This document shows, one piece after another, positions 17,149 to 25,148 of a stretch of 64,000 nt of DNA. Position numbers and translations under genes: made by a program. The stretch is from NCBI GenBank assembly GCA_031180665.1, contig JAPSLP010000002.1:1-64000 (forward strand), given 5' to 3'. Source of the DNA: Cupriavidus sp. GTDB taxonomy: Bacteria; Pseudomonadota; Gammaproteobacteria; Burkholderiales; Burkholderiaceae. The first letter of the stretch is position 1, and each line of letters starts with the position of its first letter. The notes under the pieces were generated by a model. That model was not told the DNA's origin and searched no databases. It was given only the letters and a program-made list of their open reading frames with translations.

Positions 17149-18162
17149 TCAGGCTTCAAGAATTGGGGAAGCGGGCGTGCCACAGCGGCGCGGCGCGCAA
17201 AGGCCGGCATCGTCGCCAGCGGCAACACCGGGGAATGTCCTGGGCAAGCCGGCGCGCCACAGCGTGCCGTGCAGGGTCTCGCCGGCGAGCCAGCCGGCTA
17301 CCCGTTCGCGCAACCTGAGCAGCGCGCCGATATCGAGGCCGGTGTCGATCCTCATGCTGCCCAGCATATAGGCCAGGTCTTCGGACGCGACATTGCCGCT
17401 CGCTCCGGGCGCATGCGGGCAGCCGCCGATGCCGCCGAGGCAGGCATCGAAGCGGCTCACGCCGGCTTGCATCGCCGCGTAGACGTTGGCCAGGCCCAGA
17501 CCGCGGGTATCGTGGAAATGGCCACACCAAAAGCGGTCGCCGGCGATCGCGACGGCGCGCTCGAACAGCACGGCGACCTGCGCCGGGTCGGCATAGCCCA
17601 CCGTATCGGCAAGACTGACGCGGTCCGCGCCGGCATCGAGCAGCGCCTGCATCAGGCGCAATACCTCGTCGGCATCGACATGGCCCTGGATCGTGCAGCC
17701 GAAGGCCGTGCCGACGCCCCCTTCGATCAGCGTACTGGCACCGGCAGCATCGCGCGCCGCGCGCATGCGGGCCACCTCGGCGACCACTTCGTCAGGGGTC
17801 TTGCGCAGGTTTGCCAGGCTGTGCGCGTGGCTGGCCGACAGCGGCACCAGCATCAGGTCGGCGCCGTGGGCCAGCGCCAGCTCGGCACCGCGCAGGTTCG
17901 GCACCAGCACCGAGCAGAACAGCCCCGGCAGCGTCCGGGCGAAGGCCAGCAGCTCGGCCGTATCGGCCAGTTGCGGCAGCAGCCGCGCCGGCACGAACGA
18001 ACCGATCTCGATTTCACGCTGGCCGGCGTCGTAGGCGGCGCGGATCCATTCGCGCTTGTGTTCGGTCGGCACGATGGTCTGCACGCTCTGTAGACCGTCG
18101 CGCAGGCCGACCTCGCGGACCACGGCACGGCTTGGCAAGGAAGGAAGTTGACTGGCTTTCAT
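17149..18162 (-). CDS. HMG-CoA-lyase-like enzyme (HMGL family)
   Basis: 337 residues from the ATG at 18160-18162. TIM-barrel lyase marks: VVREVGLRDGLQSV (metal-binding Asp and catalytic Arg), SASHAHSLANLRKT, the GHFHDTRGLGLANVYAA metal-ligand histidines and CLGGIGGCPHAPGASGN (catalytic cysteine loop). This is the HMGL branch that cleaves 3-hydroxy-3-methylglutaryl-CoA to acetoacetate and acetyl-CoA, or closely related hydroxyacyl-CoAs. First gene of the run with CaiB and Bug; divergent from the IclR regulator. Confidence 0.9.
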   Translation of the reverse strand: MKASQLPSLPSRAVVREVGLRDGLQSVQTIVPTEHKREWIRAAYDAGQREIEIGSFVPARLLPQLADTAELLAFARTLPGLFCSVLVPNLRGAELALAHGADLMLVPLSASHAHSLANLRKTPDEVVAEVARMRAARDAAGASTLIEGGVGTAFGCTIQGHVDADEVLRLMQALLDAGADRVSLADTVGYADPAQVAVLFERAVAIAGDRFWCGHFHDTRGLGLANVYAAMQAGVSRFDACLGGIGGCPHAPGASGNVASEDLAYMLGSMRIDTGLDIGALLRLRERVAGWLAGETLHGTLWRAGLPRTFPGVAAGDDAGLCAPRRCGTPASPILEA

Positions 18163-18271
18163 GGCTCTCGCGCAGGATGCCGGCCGGCAGATCGGCGATC
18201 TGAGGCGGCCGGGTGGGAGCAATGTATGCCATTCCAGAAATGAACTACAGCGATCATTCGAGCACGATTTG

Positions 18272-18286
18272 ATTCCGAATCGGAAT
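18272..18286. promoter_or_regulatory. candidate IclR operator palindrome
   Basis: A perfect inverted repeat ATTCCGA-A-TCGGAAT between the divergent HMGL and IclR genes. An imperfect CATTCCAGAAATG lies about 40 bp toward HMGL. TTCC/GGAA palindromes are common for IclR-family proteins. Binding by the adjacent regulator is inferred. Confidence 0.45.
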
Positions 18287-18404
18287 GTCTCACGCGCGCC
18301 GACCGGGCACGTCACGTCTTCATCGCCGACGTAGCGCCCGGATTACCATACGCACCATCATGAAAACGACCCGCGGCACAAGCCGCGCGGCATGGGAGAC
18401 GCCG

Positions 18405-19142
18405 ATGGAAGCAGGCATGGTGAAGTCAGCGAACCGCGTGTTCGACTTGCTCGAACTGTTCGAGCGCGAGCGCCGGCCGCTGCGAGTCAGCGAAATCGTG
18501 GAGAAGCTTGGCATACCGCAATCGAGCGCCTCGATGCTGGTGCGCACGCTGGTGGCGCGAGGCTATATGGAATTCGACGCGCAAGCGCGGACCTTCTGCC
18601 CGTCTGTTCGCGTGTCATTCCTGTGCGACTGGACCACGCGCAAGCACGGCGCCAGCGCCACCGTCCATGACGCCATGCGGCGGCTGTCGGAAGAGACCGG
18701 TGAAACCGTGCTGCTTGGCCGCCAGAACGGCATCATGCTGCAGTACCTGTCGGTCATCGAATCGCCCCACGCGCTGCGGCTGACCGCCGTATCCGGCGGC
18801 ATGCGCCCGATGCATCTGACGGCGATCGGCATCATGTTGATGAGCCGCATGAGCGACGACGAGGTGGGCCGCCTGCTGCGCCGCTATAACGCCGAGCACA
18901 AGCCGGCATGGCCGCCGGCGCGGCTGGCCGACACCATGCGGTCCGTACGGCAGGCGCGCGAGCAGGGTTACTACGAGTCGGCCAACCTCGCCACCCCCGG
19001 CGCGGGCGTATTGGCCACGCTGCTGGCCACGCCGATCCGGGGCCAATGGCTGGGCATCGGCACCGGCGGACCCGTGGCGCGGCTGCATGCCCGCCGCAAG
19101 CAGCTGCTACCTGCGGTACTGGCGGTGGCGCGAAACTGTTAG
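18405..19142 (+). CDS. IclR-family transcriptional regulator
   Basis: 245 residues from the ATG at 18405, which has GGGAGA six bases upstream; in-frame ATGs at 18360 and 18285 give longer N-termini without the same support. The N-terminal helix-turn-helix reads SANRVFDLLELFERERRPLRVSEIVEKLGIPQSSASMLVRTL in outline (key parts FDLLELF and IPQSSAS), followed by the IclR effector domain with ETVLLGRQNG and ending in GIGTGGPVARL. It is divergent from HMGL/CaiB/Bug and is probably their regulator. Its stop overlaps the convergent CitE-like gene by four bases. Confidence 0.88.
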   Translation: MEAGMVKSANRVFDLLELFERERRPLRVSEIVEKLGIPQSSASMLVRTLVARGYMEFDAQARTFCPSVRVSFLCDWTTRKHGASATVHDAMRRLSEETGETVLLGRQNGIMLQYLSVIESPHALRLTAVSGGMRPMHLTAIGIMLMSRMSDDEVGRLLRRYNAEHKPAWPPARLADTMRSVRQAREQGYYESANLATPGAGVLATLLATPIRGQWLGIGTGGPVARLHARRKQLLPAVLAVARNC

Positions 19143-20053
19143 GCGCCCGTCCCCCTGCCTCTGCGCGGCTCCGCCTGCAAGATCGCCTCGTGGCGCGTCA
19201 GCAGACGCAGCGCCTGTTCCAGATGCAGCCGCTCGACCATCTTGCCATCGAGATTGATGACGCCGGCGCCCCTGTGCTCGTCCGCCGCGAAGGCGGCGGC
19301 GATCCGTCGGGCTTCCGCGACCTGCTGCGCCGAAGGGGCGAACGCCGCGTTGGCCGCGTCGATCTGCGACGGGTGGATCAGCGTCTTGCCGTCGAACGCC
19401 ATCCGCACGGACTGCGTCAGTTCCGCGGCGTAGCCGTCCTGGTCGCCGAAGTCGTTCCAGACCCCGTCGAGAATTTCGACACCGTAGCGTTTCGCCGTCA
19501 GCACGGCGTGCATCAGCCACGGCAACAGATACCGGCGTCCCTCGCCGGGAAACACGCCGGTGTCCTTCGCAAGGTCGTTGGTGCCGATCACCAGGCAGTC
19601 CAGGCGTGGCGTCGCCGCGCGCCCTGCCGCGACGATCGCGTCGAGCCGATGGATCGCCTGCGGGGTCTCCACCATCGCCCATAGCGCGGCCGGCTTGTCC
19701 CACGCCAGCGCCGCGCAGGCGTAGCCGAACGCCGCGACATCGGTGTCGTCGCCGACCTTCGGCAGCAACACCGCGTCGACGCGCGTGCGTGCGGCCAGCA
19801 TCAGGTCCTGCTCGAAGGGCGCAGTTCCCAGTGCATTGACGCGCAGCACGATCTGCCGGGTCCCGAACGCCTGCGCGGACAGCGCCTCGGCCAGCTGTGC
19901 ACGCGCGGTGTCCTTCATCGCCGGCGACACGGCATCTTCGAGGTCGAACACGATCGCGTCGCATGGCAGCGTGGCGGCCTTGTCGATGGCACGGGCGTTG
20001 GCCGCAGGAACATAGAGCACCGAGCGGCGCAGGCGGATGGAATCGTCGGTCAT
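19139..20053 (-). CDS. CitE-like CoA-ester lyase (HpcH/HpaI family)
   Basis: 304 residues. Starts RRSVLYVPAANARAIDKAATL, with the Mg-binding motif FDLEDAVSP, VLLPKVGDDTD, the catalytic acidic residue in MVETPQAI and a C-terminal GKTLIHPSQIDAAN. This is the malyl/citramalyl-CoA lyase-type fold that cleaves a beta-hydroxyacyl-CoA into acetyl-CoA or pyruvate plus a second product. It is convergent with IclR and divergent from the operon at 20270, with two palindromes between that could control both. A second CitE-like gene is inside that operon. Confidence 0.9.
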   Translation of the reverse strand: MTDDSIRLRRSVLYVPAANARAIDKAATLPCDAIVFDLEDAVSPAMKDTARAQLAEALSAQAFGTRQIVLRVNALGTAPFEQDLMLAARTRVDAVLLPKVGDDTDVAAFGYACAALAWDKPAALWAMVETPQAIHRLDAIVAAGRAATPRLDCLVIGTNDLAKDTGVFPGEGRRYLLPWLMHAVLTAKRYGVEILDGVWNDFGDQDGYAAELTQSVRMAFDGKTLIHPSQIDAANAAFAPSAQQVAEARRIAAAFAADEHRGAGVINLDGKMVERLHLEQALRLLTRHEAILQAEPRRGRGTGA

Positions 20054-20136
20054 GGTCTCGCTATCGAAGTTGGCTGGATGACACGCGGTACGCGACCGCG
20101 CGACATGCAGTCTGCCGTTCCGTCCGGCGTTCCGCC

Positions 20137-20185
20137 ATCACATACGTGATGGTTCGTGGTCATCGTCATCCATCACATATGTGAT
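20137..20185. promoter_or_regulatory. pair of ATCACATAYGTGAT palindromes
   Basis: Two 14-bp near-identical palindromes: ATCACATACGTGAT at 20137-20150 and the perfect ATCACATATGTGAT at 20172-20185, centres 35 bp apart. They lie between a CitE-like gene (minus) and the C5-dicarboxylate-like operon (plus), in the only sizeable intergenic space of the cluster. The form is that of a dimeric repressor site, e.g. GntR/FadR type. No GntR gene is in the window, so the binding protein is unknown; the IclR at 18405 is one candidate. Confidence 0.6.
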
Positions 20186-20269
20186 ACCAGCCGAAGCCAC
20201 GCCAACCGATACTGCTTCCACCCGCAACAACCGTCGCCCACGAAAAGGGGGCGTATCGAACAGGTGGAC

Positions 20270-21622
20270 ATGGAACGATCGGATCAGGCAGCACCGGGGT
20301 TTACCGGCGCGATGGCGCGCTGGATCAGCAGTGTCGACGACACGGCGATCGGGCCGGCGGCGTTGCTCTGGGCCCGCCACGCGCTGCTGGACTGGCTGGC
20401 GGTAGCCATCGCCGCGAACGAGGAGCCGCTGGTCAGGATGCTGACCGCCGAACACAGCGGCGGCGCAAACGCGCCGTGTACTCTGCTGGGCGGCAGCCGC
20501 GCGCATGTCGCCGACGCGGCGCTGATCAATGGCGCGGCAGGCCACGCGCTCGACTTTGACGACGTCGCCTCGGCAATGCGCGGGCACCCCACCGTACCGG
20601 TCGCGCCGGCCGCGCTCGCGGTCGCGGAGCTCCAGCGTGCCGGCGGCCCCGAGCTGCTGCGCGCGCTGGTCATCGGGCATGAGGTCGAATCCCGTATCGG
20701 CGAGCGGCTTGGCGATGCCCAGTACCGCTTCGGCCTGCATCCGACCGGCACCACCGGCGCCATCGGCGCGGCGGCGGCGTGCGCACGGCTGATGCGCCTG
20801 GACCCGGATCGCAGCGCGCACGCGCTCGGCCTGGCGGCGACGCAGGCGGCCGGCCTCAAATGCATGTTCGGCACCATGGCAAAGCCCCTGCATGCCGGCA
20901 AGGCGGCGATGCATGGCGTGATGGCGGCCCGGCTGGCGGCGCGCGGTTTCACGGCCAACACCGCAGCGCTCGAATGCGCGCAGGGATTCGCCGCCACGCA
21001 GGCGCCGGATGGCGAGTCCTTGCCGACGCGGTTCGAGACACGCGACACCATGGCGATCGAAAAGACGTTGTTCAAGTACCACGCGTCCTGCTACCTGACC
21101 CACTCCACGCTGGAGGCCGTGGCCCAGGCGCGCCGCCAGCATGGCATCGGCCTGGACGATATGGAAACGATGGCCATTCTCGTGTCCGGTCCCCACCGCG
21201 GCGTGTGCGACATCGCGCAGCCGCGCACCGGCCTGGAAATCAAGTTCGCGATCCAGCATCTTGCCGTGATGGCGCTCGATGGCGTGTCCACCGCCTCGTT
21301 GGGCAACTACACCGACCGGCAGGCCAATGATGTTCGCCTCGGGCGGGCTCGCGATCGCGTCACGCTGCGCACCGATCAGGGCGGAGACCGCAACACCGCC
21401 GTCGTCGAGATTCGCACGCGCGACGGCCGCACGCTGCGCGAAAGCGCCAATGTCGCGGTGCCCGCCACCGATCTCGATCGGCAGTGGCAGCGGCTGCTTG
21501 CCAAGGCCGAGGCGATCGTTACCCCGACGCTCGGCGGCGCGCGGTTCCACCGGCTGGTCGACGCGGTGCTATCGCTCGACCGGCTTCCTTCGCTTGACCC
21601 CTTGTTCGAGGCAATCCGATGA
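20270..21622 (+). CDS. MmgE/PrpD-family protein
   Basis: 450 residues from the ATG at 20270, which has AGGTGG just upstream; a farther in-frame start at 20156 would run through the palindromic operator and is not credible. Family marks: NGAAGHALDFDDVASAMRGHP near residues 85-105 and FKYHASCYLTHSTLEA around 265-280. MmgE/PrpD proteins include 2-methylcitrate dehydratase and cis-aconitate decarboxylase relatives acting on branched tricarboxylates and related acids. First gene of a seven-gene operon, overlapping the next gene by ATGA. Confidence 0.88.
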   Translation: MERSDQAAPGFTGAMARWISSVDDTAIGPAALLWARHALLDWLAVAIAANEEPLVRMLTAEHSGGANAPCTLLGGSRAHVADAALINGAAGHALDFDDVASAMRGHPTVPVAPAALAVAELQRAGGPELLRALVIGHEVESRIGERLGDAQYRFGLHPTGTTGAIGAAAACARLMRLDPDRSAHALGLAATQAAGLKCMFGTMAKPLHAGKAAMHGVMAARLAARGFTANTAALECAQGFAATQAPDGESLPTRFETRDTMAIEKTLFKYHASCYLTHSTLEAVAQARRQHGIGLDDMETMAILVSGPHRGVCDIAQPRTGLEIKFAIQHLAVMALDGVSTASLGNYTDRQANDVRLGRARDRVTLRTDQGGDRNTAVVEIRTRDGRTLRESANVAVPATDLDRQWQRLLAKAEAIVTPTLGGARFHRLVDAVLSLDRLPSLDPLFEAIR

Positions 21623-22134
21623 CATCCCAGGACCCCGCTTGCGTCGACCCGACCGTGGCGCGTCTCAAGGCCGAGGCCGCGCTGCGCGTGCGCGGCAACC
21701 GCTACGAGGACTTCGAGCCCGGCCGCGCGTTCACCCATCACTGGGGCCGCACCGTCAGCCAGGCCGACAACACGCTGTTCTCGGTGCTGACGCTGCACTA
21801 CAACCCGCAATACACCAATGCGGAGATGGCGCAGGCCGCCGGCCATCCGCGCATTCCGGTCAATCCGCTGCTGGTGTTCAACACCGTCTTCGGCCTGTCG
21901 GTGGAGGACCTGTCGGAAGGCGGCGGTCCGTTCCTCGGTGTCGACGAGCTGAGCTACCGGCAGCCGGTCTACCCCGGCGACACACTGTACGCGCGCTCGG
22001 AGGTCGTCGCGCGCCGGCTCGCCAGCAATCGTCCCGGCTACGGCATCGTGACCTGGCACACGCGCGGCACCAACCAGCGCGGCGAAGCGGTAATCGAGTT
22101 CAAACGTTCGAATCTTGTGAGGACCAGGGCATGA
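21619..22134 (+). CDS. MaoC-like hot-dog dehydratase/hydratase (subunit 1)
   Basis: 171 residues, single hot-dog domain: YEDFEPGRAFTHHWGRTVSQADN, VNPLLVFNTVFGLSVEDLSE, YPGDTLYARSEVV and GTNQRGEAVIEFKR. The canonical R-hydratase dyad (Asp...His in D-x-N-P-x-H) is not present here: the matching stretch reads HYNPQYTN. The second MaoC protein two genes on keeps the His. The two may form one active heterodimer like the two halves of mesaconyl-CoA hydratase (inference from memory of that family). Overlaps both neighbours by ATGA. Confidence 0.82.
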   Translation: MTSQDPACVDPTVARLKAEAALRVRGNRYEDFEPGRAFTHHWGRTVSQADNTLFSVLTLHYNPQYTNAEMAQAAGHPRIPVNPLLVFNTVFGLSVEDLSEGGGPFLGVDELSYRQPVYPGDTLYARSEVVARRLASNRPGYGIVTWHTRGTNQRGEAVIEFKRSNLVRTRA

Positions 22135-23375
22135 CCATATCGGCAGACGGCAAGGGCTACATGACGGAGGAGCGCCAGATGATCCGCGAGGCGGCGCGCG
22201 AGTTCACCATGAAGGAGGTGCTGCCCGTCGCCAACGCCCTCGATGGCCCCGACGCTGAGATTCCGATGGATCTGCGCGACAAGATGGCGGAGATGGGCTA
22301 TTTCGGCATCACGATTCCCGAGCAGTACGGCGGCCTCGGGCTTGGCATCTTCGAGTACTGCCTGATCTGCGAGCAGCTGTCGCGCGGATGGATGTCGGTC
22401 GCTTCGATCGTCGCGCGCGCCCAGGGCGGCTGGATCATGAAGGCGATGCCCGAGGACATGCGCCAGGCCTATCTGCCGCGCGTGGTGCGCGGCGAGTTCC
22501 TGAACGCCAGCGCGCTGTCGGAGCCCGACACCGGCTCGGACCTGGCCTCGATCTCGTGCCGGGCCGAGCGTGACGGCGACGAGTGGGTGCTCACCGGGAA
22601 CAAGTACTGGTGCACCTTCGCCGACGGTGCCGACTACCTGATCCTGTTTGCCCGCACCTCGCCGCCGCCCGGCCCCGACAAACGCTGGGAAGGCATTTCC
22701 TGCTTCATGATCGAGAAGGAGCGTGGCAGCTTTCCCCCCGGCATGACCGGCTCGCCGATTCCCAAGATCGGTTACTTCGGCTGGAAGACGTTCGAGCTGG
22801 CGCTCGATGGCGTGCGCGTCCCCGCCCGCAACCTGATGGGCGGCGAGGGCAAGGCCTTCCTGCTGATGGCCAAGGGCCTGGAGGGCGCCCGCGCGCATAC
22901 CGCGGCGCGCGCGATCGGACTGGCCCAGGGCGCGCTCGAGGATGCCATCGCCTACTCGCTGGAGCGCCGGCAGTTCGGCATGCCGATCGCCGAATACCAG
23001 GCGATCCGCTTCAAGATCGCCACGATGGCGACCGAGATCGAGGCGGCGCGCCAGCTGCTGTACTACGTCTGCAACGAGATCGACAGCGGCCGCCGTTGCG
23101 ACAAGGAAGCGTCGATGGTCAAGTACTTCGCCTCGGAGATGGCCGAGCGCGTGACCTCGACCGCGCTGCAGATCTTCGGCGGCGCCGGCTATACCAGGCT
23201 GTTCCCGGTCGAGCGCTACTGGCGCGATGCGCGACTGACCAAGATCTTCGAGGGCACCTCGGAAATCCAGCAGCGCATCATCGCCAGCAGCCTGCTGGGC
23301 CGTTCGGAGGTCGAGGCGATGATCGCCAGCCGCGCCTTCGACCAGCGCCAGGGCGCCGGGAGGGCAACGGCATGA
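22131..23375 (+). CDS. acyl-CoA dehydrogenase
   Basis: 414 residues. N-terminal helices (EERQMIREAAREFTMKEVLP), the FAD-binding segment ASALSEPDTGSDLAS, substrate-side TGNKYWCTFADGADY and the C-terminal catalytic-base region IFEGTSEIQQRI (Glu in FEGTSE). A flavin-dependent alpha,beta-dehydrogenation of a short acyl-CoA is expected. In an operon with CaiB, MaoC and CitE-like genes, a methylsuccinyl-CoA-type or other C5-acyl-CoA substrate is plausible (inference). Starts by ATGA overlap with the preceding MaoC gene; ends by ATGA overlap with the next. Confidence 0.92.
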   Translation: MTISADGKGYMTEERQMIREAAREFTMKEVLPVANALDGPDAEIPMDLRDKMAEMGYFGITIPEQYGGLGLGIFEYCLICEQLSRGWMSVASIVARAQGGWIMKAMPEDMRQAYLPRVVRGEFLNASALSEPDTGSDLASISCRAERDGDEWVLTGNKYWCTFADGADYLILFARTSPPPGPDKRWEGISCFMIEKERGSFPPGMTGSPIPKIGYFGWKTFELALDGVRVPARNLMGGEGKAFLLMAKGLEGARAHTAARAIGLAQGALEDAIAYSLERRQFGMPIAEYQAIRFKIATMATEIEAARQLLYYVCNEIDSGRRCDKEASMVKYFASEMAERVTSTALQIFGGAGYTRLFPVERYWRDARLTKIFEGTSEIQQRIIASSLLGRSEVEAMIASRAFDQRQGAGRATA

Positions 23376-23863
23376 AGACGCATGCGCTGACCAGCCACGA
23401 CGGCTACTTCGAGGATTTCGCGCCGGGCATGCTGATCCGCCATGCGCGCGGCAAGACGGTGACCGAGATGGACAACGTGCTGCTGACCAATATGGTGATG
23501 AACACCGCCGAGGGCCATTTCAACGAGGACGCGATGCGGCGCGCGGCCAACGGCATCTTCTCGCAGCGCGTGGTGTTCGGCGGCATCAACCTGTCGATGG
23601 TGTTGGGCCTGGCCGCGCAGGACACCGCGGAACAATGCCTGCGCGAGATCGGACTGGACAGGATCCGGCTGTCGCATCCCGTCTTCCATGGTGACACGCT
23701 GTACGCCTTCTCCGAGGTGCTGGCGGTCGAAGATGCAGCCGACCGTGCGGACGCCGGCCTCGTCCGCTTTCGCCACTACGGCATCAACCAGGACGACAAG
23801 CTGTGCGTGCAGGCCGAACGCACGGTGCTGCTCAAGCGCAAGAGCCACTGGGGCGCGCGATGA
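23372..23863 (+). CDS. MaoC-like hot-dog hydratase (subunit 2)
   Basis: 163 residues: GYFEDFAPGMLIRHARGKTVTEMDNVLLTNMV in outline, then NTAEGHFNEDAMRR, RVVFGGINLSMVLGLAAQD, HPVFHGDTLYAFSEVL and RFRHYGINQDDKLCVQAERTV. The His of the hydratase dyad is retained (GHFNE) while the Asp position looks like Asn. Family members hydrate enoyl-CoAs such as itaconyl- or mesaconyl-CoA. ATGA overlaps on both sides show tight translational coupling within the operon. Confidence 0.85.
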   Translation: MKTHALTSHDGYFEDFAPGMLIRHARGKTVTEMDNVLLTNMVMNTAEGHFNEDAMRRAANGIFSQRVVFGGINLSMVLGLAAQDTAEQCLREIGLDRIRLSHPVFHGDTLYAFSEVLAVEDAADRADAGLVRFRHYGINQDDKLCVQAERTVLLKRKSHWGAR

Positions 23864-25086
23864 GCACGGACGAACGTCCTGCCGGCTCGCTCGAGGGCCT
23901 GGTCGTGCTCGACCTGACGCAGATGCTGGCAGGCCCGTATGCGTCGATGATGCTGGCCGACCAGGGCGCGCGGGTGATCAAGATCGAGCCCCCGGGCGGA
24001 GACCTGACGCGCCGCAACGGTCCGCATCTGGATGGCGCATTGCGCCTGGAGCAGCGGGGATACGGCGCCTACTTCGGCTCGATCAACCGCAACAAGGAAT
24101 CGGTGGAGCTGGACCTGAAGCAGCCCGCCGGTCGCGAGGCGCTGTTGCGGCTGGTACGCCAGGCCGACGTGCTCGTCGAGAACTATCGCGTCGGCGTCAT
24201 GGACCGTCTGGGCCTGGACTACGAGACGCTGGCCGCAGCCAATCCGCGGCTGGTCTACGCGACGCTGCGCGGCTTCGGCGATCCGCGCACCGGCGCGAGC
24301 CCCTACGCACAGTGGCCGGCCTATGACCCGGTCGCGCAGGCCATGGGCGGCATCATGGGCATCACGGGCGCGCGCCGCGGCGGCCCGCCGACCAAGATCG
24401 GTCCCGGCATCGGCGATATCGTCCCCGCCATGTTCCTTGCCTATGGCATCGCGGCGGCCTGCTGGCGCGCGCAGCGTACCGGTCAGGGCCAGCTCGTCGA
24501 CGTCGCGATGGTCGATGCGGTGCTGGCCATCTGCGAGCGGCTGGTGTTCCAGTACGGCGTGACAGGCAACGCGCCGGGACCCGAGGGAAACGGCCATCCG
24601 CTGCTGTGCCCGTTCGGCCTGTTTCCCGCCGCCGATGGCTACGTCAGCCTGGGCGTGCCGAACGAGCGCTTCTGGGCCCTGCTGGTCGCGCGCATGCAGC
24701 GGCCCGAACTGCAGCACGATTCGCGCTTTGCCACCAACGACGCCCGTGTCGCCCATCGCGACGAGGTGGACGAGATCGTCTCCGCGTGGACGCGGCGCTT
24801 CACCCGGCAGGAACTGGCGCACGAGCTGGGCGGCGAGATCCCGTTCGGCCCGGTGTTCGATGCGCGCGACATCTTCGCCGACCCGCACTTCCGCGCGCGG
24901 GACATGCTGGTCCAGATCGAGCAGCCGGGCGCGTCACGCCCGCTCACGGTGGCCGGAACACCGGTGCGCATGAGCGCGACACCCGGTTCGGTGCGGCGCC
25001 GTGCACCGTTAGTCGGCGAGCACACCGAACGGACGCTGGCGGAGTTCGGCTTCACCGCGACCGAGATCGCCGCGCTGCGGCCATGA
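23860..25086 (+). CDS. CaiB/BaiF-family (class III) CoA-transferase
   Basis: 408 residues from the ATG at 23860. Starts LEGLVVLDLTQMLAGPYASMMLADQGARVIKIEPP in outline (key parts MLAGPYASM and VIKIEPPGGD), with GSINRNKESVELDL and the catalytic Asp in GPGIGDIVPAMF. By position between MaoC and a CitE-like lyase it corresponds to the CoA-activating step of an itaconate/mesaconate-like route (cf. itaconate CoA-transferase of Pseudomonas aeruginosa). Overlaps the MaoC stop by ATGA and ends with another ATGA. Confidence 0.9.
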   Translation: MSTDERPAGSLEGLVVLDLTQMLAGPYASMMLADQGARVIKIEPPGGDLTRRNGPHLDGALRLEQRGYGAYFGSINRNKESVELDLKQPAGREALLRLVRQADVLVENYRVGVMDRLGLDYETLAAANPRLVYATLRGFGDPRTGASPYAQWPAYDPVAQAMGGIMGITGARRGGPPTKIGPGIGDIVPAMFLAYGIAAACWRAQRTGQGQLVDVAMVDAVLAICERLVFQYGVTGNAPGPEGNGHPLLCPFGLFPAADGYVSLGVPNERFWALLVARMQRPELQHDSRFATNDARVAHRDEVDEIVSAWTRRFTRQELAHELGGEIPFGPVFDARDIFADPHFRARDMLVQIEQPGASRPLTVAGTPVRMSATPGSVRRRAPLVGEHTERTLAEFGFTATEIAALRP

Positions 25087-25148
25087 CAAGTCGGATCGCC
25101 ACGCCGCGGCATGGCGGCTGCGCACACCACCAAGGAGCAAAGACAGTG

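Noticed and set aside
20138..21550. 470-codon minus-strand frame
   Set aside because: Antisense to the MmgE/PrpD gene, which has conserved motifs and operon context.
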